Shown piece by piece: positions 5,655-6,203 of a stretch of 6,203 nt of DNA. Both the position numbers and the translations under genes were made by a program. This stretch comes from RYN-431 sp036388295 (GTDB lineage Bacteria; Planctomycetota; Phycisphaerae; Tepidisphaerales; Tepidisphaeraceae), in NCBI GenBank assembly GCA_036388295.1, contig DASVSC010000070.1:1-6203 (forward strand), written 5' to 3'. The notes beneath the pieces are model-generated. The model was not told the DNA's origin and did no database searches. It worked only from the letters and a program-made list of their open reading frames with translations. Every line of letters starts with the position of its first letter. Position 1 is the first letter of the stretch.

Positions 5655-6086
5655 TTAAGCTTCGCCGATCAGCGAGGTTTCCCGTTCTTCCAGCGGCACG
5701 TCCACGTGGTGGACGTTCGGCACGGGGTACTGGCTGACGGCGTGCACGCGGGTGGCCTTGGGCGTCAGGCCGTTCTTGGCCAGCCATTCGGTCAGCGTCG
5801 TTTGCAGCGCGGTGTCGAGCGCGGCGGCCTGCTGTTCGCTTACGCGGGCGAGGTACCCGGTGTCGCCGGTGGCCTGGGCGAAGCGGTCGCACATGGCCAG
5901 CAGCACGCCCTCGGCGTGGCCGTCGGTCTGCGGGTCGGGCAGGCTCCACTGGCCCACGTAAATGCCGTCCGGCTGGTCGGCGCGACTCTTGAGCGCCCGG
6001 CCCGCGGCGGCCAGGGCGGCCTCACGCGTGGGGTAATTGCCGTAATAGGTGTCTCGGTCGAACGAATACGCAAACGAACCAGTCAT
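5655..6086 (-). CDS. Uncharacterised 143-residue protein
   Basis: I cannot assign a function. Seen: an N-terminal block MTGSFAYSFDRDTYYGNYPTREAALAAAG with tyrosine-rich, beta-like spacing leading into a helix. A GIYVGQWSLPDP strand-turn motif (41-52) follows, then a helical, slightly acidic middle (57-105) containing WLAKNGLTP, and a C-terminal tail PVPNVHHVDVPLEERETSLIGEA. There is no signal peptide, membrane helix or metal-binding cysteine motif, so it is probably cytosolic. The layout (aromatic start, 'treAalaAa', 'vGqw.p', 'w..k.gltP') resembles small hypothetical proteins I associate with many bacteria and phages; this is a recollection, not a search. The start is the ATG at 6086, 6 bases after a GAGG ribosome site. 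An in-frame ATG five codons upstream (6101) has no such site. A perfect TATAAT lies further upstream. It is probably transcribed alone. Confidence 0.8.
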   Translation of the reverse strand: MTGSFAYSFDRDTYYGNYPTREAALAAAGRALKSRADQPDGIYVGQWSLPDPQTDGHAEGVLLAMCDRFAQATGDTGYLARVSEQQAAALDTALQTTLTEWLAKNGLTPKATRVHAVSQYPVPNVHHVDVPLEERETSLIGEA

Positions 6087-6092
6087 ACGGGG

Positions 6093-6096
6093 CCTC
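6093..6096 (-). promoter_or_regulatory. Ribosome binding site deciding the unknown gene start
   Basis: GAGG on the minus strand lies 6 bases before the ATG at 6086 and inside the longer alternative frame from 6101. It favours the shorter, 143-residue product. Confidence 0.6.
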
Positions 6097-6112
6097 AACA
6101 TTCACAACATTC

Positions 6113-6136
6113 GGCCCGTCAATCAGTTGCCGGGCC
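6113..6136 (-). repeat. Inverted repeat in the leader of the unknown gene
   Basis: GGCCCG (6113-6118) and CGGGCC (6131-6136) are perfect reverse complements separated by 12 bases. They lie between the TATAAT box and the ribosome site, right at the expected start of the transcript. The element could be an operator for a dimeric repressor or a 5' RNA hairpin; six bases is short enough to be chance. Confidence 0.35.
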
Positions 6137-6143
6137 AGAGTCG

Positions 6144-6149
6144 ATTATA
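6144..6149 (-). promoter_or_regulatory. Candidate sigma-70 -10 box of the unknown gene
   Basis: The minus strand reads TATAAT, a perfect -10 consensus, in a locally AT-richer stretch. No clear TTGACA is found 16-18 bases upstream. The predicted transcript start near 6137 gives a leader of about 50 bases to the ATG at 6086. Upstream, bases 6150-6203 show no gene I can support. Confidence 0.55.
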
Positions 6150-6203
6150 GCCATTTTCTTCGGCCAACACCGGCGTAATACTCCATTTGGAATAGAAATG
6201 TCT

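Overview
The window is GC-rich (by eye in the mid-60s percent) bacterial chromosomal DNA, with short intergenic gaps and mostly minus-strand genes. Gene content and protein style (NuoI, heme A synthase, heme O synthase, a cupredoxin-like lipoprotein with carboxypeptidase-regulatory-like features) suggest an aerobically respiring Gram-negative-type bacterium. My best guess is a planctomycete, perhaps Phycisphaerae-like. That rests on remembered resemblance, not on a search.

Layout, left to right. (1) 37-636, minus: nuoI, the two-[4Fe-4S] subunit of respiratory complex I, with its 3' side facing the left edge. (2) 730-954, plus: a 74-residue two-helix membrane protein of unknown function, divergent from nuoI, with a very good Shine-Dalgarno. 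(3) 955-1008: an inverted/tandem array of a CAGTGGG/CCCACTG heptamer between convergent genes. It supplies the last ~10 codons of the next gene. (4) 975-4921, minus: a compact block transcribed right to left, heme A synthase (ctaA), heme O synthase (ctaB), a cupredoxin-like lipoprotein and an ABC-transporter ATPase. The gaps are 32 nt, 1 nt and a 4-nt ATGA overlap, so this is probably one operon. (5) 5034-5456, minus: a stand-alone CheY-like receiver protein, with a candidate extended -10 promoter about 95 nt upstream. (6) 5655-6086, minus: an uncharacterised 143-residue protein, with a perfect TATAAT upstream and a GAGG ribosome site that fixes its start.

How the genes fit together: ctaB converts heme B to heme O and ctaA converts heme O to heme A, the cofactor of aa3-type cytochrome c oxidase. 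The lipoprotein has a candidate copper site (His133, Cys170, His173, Met176), so the block may handle both the heme and copper cofactors of a terminal oxidase. The ABC ATPase at the operon end has no permease partner in this window. nuoI belongs to the other end of the same respiratory chain. No tRNA, rRNA, CRISPR array, transposase or phage gene was seen. Most of the window is ordinary respiratory housekeeping; the accessory interest lies in the heptamer repeat, the small membrane protein, the copper-site lipoprotein and the unknown gene at the right end. No gene-free stretch exceeds 300 bases.
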